DNA of 7,180 nucleotides from an uncultured Eubacteriales bacterium (GTDB lineage: Bacteria; Bacillota; Clostridia; Oscillospirales; Oscillospiraceae), in the NCBI GenBank assembly GCA_905210385.1, contig CAJLWS010000079.1, positions 1-7,180 of the forward strand, given 5' to 3'. The notes beneath the pieces were generated by a model. That model did no database searches. It was not told the origin of the DNA and saw only the letters and a list, made by a program, of their open reading frames with translations. Of this stretch, positions 6,082-7,180 are shown piece by piece (the stretch's first letter is position 1; each line of letters opens with the position of its first letter). The translations under genes and the position numbers were made by a program.

Positions 6082-6123
6082 CCAGAGATAGGGACTCCAA
6101 AAGATTTCAGAATATTTTCCGGC

Positions 6124-6152
6124 GACCCCGGTTTTCAAACTGGTATTGCGTA
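6124..6152 (+). promoter_or_regulatory. SigI-type promoter P2, distal promoter of the lipoprotein gene
   Basis: GACCCCG at 6124-6130 and CGTA at 6149-6152 have 19 bases between CCCC and CGTA, as in P1 and P3. The start site would be near 6159, about 110 bases before the lipoprotein ATG. An imperfect palindrome, CCGGTTT (6128-6134) with AAACTGG (6137-6143), overlaps the spacer and could be an operator or chance. Confidence 0.7.
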
Positions 6153-6193
6153 TCCTCCCTATGTAAGCCAAAGAGAAAAACAAACTTTTCAAA

Positions 6194-6222
6194 GACCCCG
6201 TTTTTCAGACAGCGGCTTCGTA
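6194..6222 (+). promoter_or_regulatory. SigI-type promoter P3, proximal promoter of the lipoprotein gene
   Basis: GACCCCG at 6194-6200 and CGTA at 6219-6222 again leave 19 bases between CCCC and CGTA. The end of the spacer plus the -10, GGCTTCGTA, is identical to P1. Transcription would start near 6229, giving a leader of about 39 bases. It lies 70 bases downstream of P2 in the same orientation. Confidence 0.78.
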
Positions 6223-6267
6223 ACCTACAAGCAGAGACAAACACAACAACATTATGAGGTGATTCAC

Positions 6268-7180
6268 ATGAAAAAAAACTTCATTCCTAAGCTGTTTGGG
6301 CTTGCCCTGACCGCCGCTCTGACCCTGACCACCCTGGCTGCCTGCGGGAATGGCGCCGGTATGGCCGGAAACCCAGAAACCGAGAGCAGCTCCACCCCAA
6401 TCGTGCAGGAAACTCCTATCGGAAGTGTTGGGACAGTGCTCTTGAGCGTAAACCCGGAGATTGAGATTGACTATGACGAGGCAGGCAATGTGGTTGACCT
6501 GCGCGCCCTCAACAATGACGGCACAACTGTCCTAGCGTCTTACGCCGGATACGAAGGGAAAGCCTGTACCACCGTTATTGGCGAATTGGTGCATGCGATC
6601 AACGCCGAAGGATATTTTGATGCCACCATTGATGGCAACGAGAAGAACATTGTGCTCAAGCTGGAGCGGGGCTCTGCATACCCCAGCGATGAGTTTCTGA
6701 ACGACTTGGCCGAGGCCGTCCGACTGGTGGTAGAAGAAGGACAGATTGGATCCCGAACCGTGACGTTGGATGACGACGACTATGATGACGCCTATGCTGA
6801 CCGGGGCTACATCAGCGCCCAGGCGGCCCAGAATATCCTCTCCGCCCAGCTGGGCCGGGACGACATCCAGTTTGTGGAGAAGGAGTATGACCTGGATGAC
6901 GGGGAGTACGAAGTAGAGTTTGTTATGGACGGCGTAGAATATGAGTATGAGGTGAACGCCTTGACCGGTAAAGTCACAGAAATGGACATTGACTACCAGG
7001 ACTATGATGATACCGATTACGGCCCCGGCAGCGATGGCTTTACCGACTATCAGGACACGGACTACGGCCCTAATGCCGATGGATATACCGACTATGACGA
7101 TACGGACTACGGCCCCAACGCCGACGGGATCACCGATTACGACGACACAGACTACGGTCCCAACGCCGATGGCATCACCG
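6268..7180 (+). CDS. Lipoprotein with RsgI-like sensory domain, PepSY domain and Asp/Tyr tandem repeats (3' end outside window)
   Basis: At least 304 residues are present and the frame is open to the window edge. The product should be a lipid-anchored protein on the outer face of the cytoplasmic membrane. A signal peptide with a basic start (MKKNFIPK) and hydrophobic core ends in the lipobox LAAC, with C26 as the lipidated cysteine. After a Ser/Thr/Pro linker, residues 55-155 match the RsgI extracytoplasmic domain, including SVNPEIEIDYDEAGNVVDL (60-78) with its N62-P63, and a helix-strand pattern parallel to RsgI 125-183. A PepSY domain follows (about 181-240: ISAQAAQNILSAQLG, then YEYEVNALTGKVTEMD). 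From 244 on come at least four 15-residue repeats of the TDYDDTDYGPNADG[VIY] type shared with RsgI. The start is set by GAGGTGAT, 4 bases upstream. Two SigI-type promoters precede it. I do not recognise a named family; a partner, decoy or effector in the SigI response is inference. Confidence 0.9.
   Translation, partial: MKKNFIPKLFGLALTAALTLTTLAACGNGAGMAGNPETESSSTPIVQETPIGSVGTVLLSVNPEIEIDYDEAGNVVDLRALNNDGTTVLASYAGYEGKACTTVIGELVHAINAEGYFDATIDGNEKNIVLKLERGSAYPSDEFLNDLAEAVRLVVEEGQIGSRTVTLDDDDYDDAYADRGYISAQAAQNILSAQLGRDDIQFVEKEYDLDDGEYEVEFVMDGVEYEYEVNALTGKVTEMDIDYQDYDDTDYGPGSDGFTDYQDTDYGPNADGYTDYDDTDYGPNADGITDYDDTDYGPNADGIT
6997..7180 (+). repeat. 45-bp tandem repeat in the lipoprotein gene (at least 4 units, continues past the window)
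   Basis: Units begin at 6997, 7042, 7087 and 7132. The first is divergent (QDYDDTDYGPGSDGF), the second has TDYQD, and the third and fourth are identical in protein sequence (TDYDDTDYGPNADGI). Homogeneity rises towards the 3' side, as expected when units are added by slippage or recombination. The total copy number is not visible. Confidence 0.95.

Noticed and set aside
5899..7180. Short regular repeats as a CRISPR array
   Set aside because: The 45-bp units are contiguous without spacers, stay in frame and encode a conserved 15-residue peptide.

Overview
The window looks like a piece of a moderately GC-rich Gram-positive anaerobe. My best guess is a gut clostridium of the Oscillospiraceae type. 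The reasons are strong AGGAGG-type ribosome sites, a sigI-rsgI pair, a beta-keto acid cleavage enzyme beside a type III CoA-transferase, and a lipoprotein with a Firmicute-style signal. The taxonomic placement is inference.

Left end (1-~110): what appears to be the right-hand tip of an IS3-family insertion sequence (last 13 codons of a transposase plus a terminal inverted repeat), followed by the terminator of the first operon. Positions 113-3937, minus strand: a three-gene catabolic operon read right to left. The genes are a beta-keto acid cleavage enzyme (BKACE, formerly DUF849), a CaiB-like class III CoA-transferase and a 14-helix DHA2-type MFS transporter. A sigma-A-like promoter lies at about 4010-4038, a hairpin separates genes 1 and 2, and a strong rho-independent terminator closes the operon at 113-145. 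Together the genes suggest uptake of an organic acid, cleavage of its beta-keto form with acetyl-CoA to acetoacetate plus an acyl-CoA, and CoA recycling. The CaiB resemblance hints at a carnitine-like or betaine-like substrate.

Positions 3938-4519: a 582-base divergent spacer with no convincing gene. It holds the operon promoter and leader hairpin, two long imperfect palindromes (4155-4201 and 4255-4329) and a SigI-type promoter.

Positions 4520-7180, plus strand: an alternative sigma factor (SigI), overlapping by 4 bases with its membrane anti-sigma factor (RsgI), then a lipoprotein gene that runs off the window. Three sites, one before sigI and two in tandem before the lipoprotein gene, share GACCCC-N19-CGTA with exactly the same spacing. 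This makes an autoregulated SigI circuit very likely. The lipoprotein repeats the extracytoplasmic domain of RsgI, including its Asn-Pro motif, adds a PepSY domain, and ends in the same 15-residue Asp/Tyr-rich tandem repeat (TDYDDTDYGPNADG[VIY]) that forms the RsgI tail. The two genes share stretches of this repeat at DNA level, down to synonymous codons. My reading is that the SigI-controlled lipoprotein is a surface partner, competitor or decoy for the RsgI sensor. This is the most interesting system in the window.
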